From Dictyostelium firmibasis (lineage: Eukaryota; Evosea; Eumycetozoa; Dictyosteliales; Dictyosteliaceae): 64,000 nucleotides of DNA. The notes below the pieces were generated by a model. That model was given only the letters and a program-made list of their open reading frames with translations. It had not been told where the DNA came from and did not search any database. Position 1 is the stretch's first letter, and each line of letters begins with the position of its first letter. The DNA is taken from assembly GCA_036169595.1 (NCBI GenBank), contig CM069767.1, positions 4,350,001-4,414,000 of the forward strand, read 5' to 3'. The position numbers and the translations under genes are program-made. Positions 63,763 through 64,000 of the stretch are shown in pieces.

Positions 63763-64000
63763 ATAATAATAATAATAACAATAAAAATAATAATCCTTTT
63801 TTTTCAAAAAAAAAAAAAAAGGAAAAAAAAAAAAAAAAATATATAATTAACAAAAATAAAAATTAAAAAAAAATTTTAAAAAATAAAAATAAAGCAAAAA
63901 TAAAAATAAAAAAAAAAAAATTAAAAATAAATTAATTAAAAAAAAACATAAAGAAAAAAATAAATAAAATTAATTGGAAAATATGACATGTTGGCACGAA

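Overview
The window is nuclear DNA of a social amoeba, almost certainly Dictyostelium discoideum. It is extremely A+T-rich between genes, has long (AAT)n and (CAA)n tracts that give poly-Asn and poly-Gln runs in proteins, short GT..AG introns made almost only of A and T, and small intergenic gaps. It also carries the known DIF-1 biosynthesis pair: the flavin halogenase chlA and the hybrid polyketide synthase stlB (Steely2).

Layout. 1-9.3 kb: housekeeping and surface genes, namely the 3' part of an NAD(P)HX dehydratase, a Vma12/TMEM199-like V-ATPase assembly factor, an Asn-rich orphan, a ComC-family membrane protein (LRR-like, IPT/TIG, EGF, C-terminal TM) and a DUF4419 protein. 9.4-32.3 kb: a recombination-prone accessory block. 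It holds three complete copies of a Dictyostelium-type protein with an F-box-like segment, one frameshifted copy and one fragment. Four of these five are each followed by a shared repeat module and then a thioredoxin gene (three intact, one relic), so a [F-box-like gene - spacer - thioredoxin] unit appears to have been amplified in tandem. Scattered between them are relics of FNIP-repeat genes, of the ComC-family gene, of the DUF4419 gene and of the codanin-like gene found at 55-61 kb, a perfect 43-bp-arm palindrome, and one possible retroelement scrap.

32.6-46.4 kb: the DIF-1 pair, chlA (minus) and stlB (plus), divergent around a 2.9 kb shared intergenic region with several G/C-rich boxes that stand out from the A/T background. 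StlB makes the acylphloroglucinol skeleton (type I FAS/PKS module feeding a C-terminal type III PKS) and ChlA chlorinates it. 46.6-64 kb: a small HssA/SigN-type gene, a glycine-cleavage H-like protein without the lipoyl lysine, two paralogous Cys/His-rich small proteins, the CAAX protease Zmpste24, signal peptidase subunit 3, a codanin-1 homologue, and a mitochondrial-looking PEP-carboxykinase-like protein with no visible P-loop.

Most notable: all three intact thioredoxin genes place the WCGPC active site across two micro-exons of 3 and 2 nt; two apparent pseudoenzymes lie near each other (H-like and PEPCK-like); and 9-32 kb is a mosaic in which pieces of flanking genes have been copied. All splice sites were placed by eye from GT/AG signals, frame and family alignment from memory; no searches were run.
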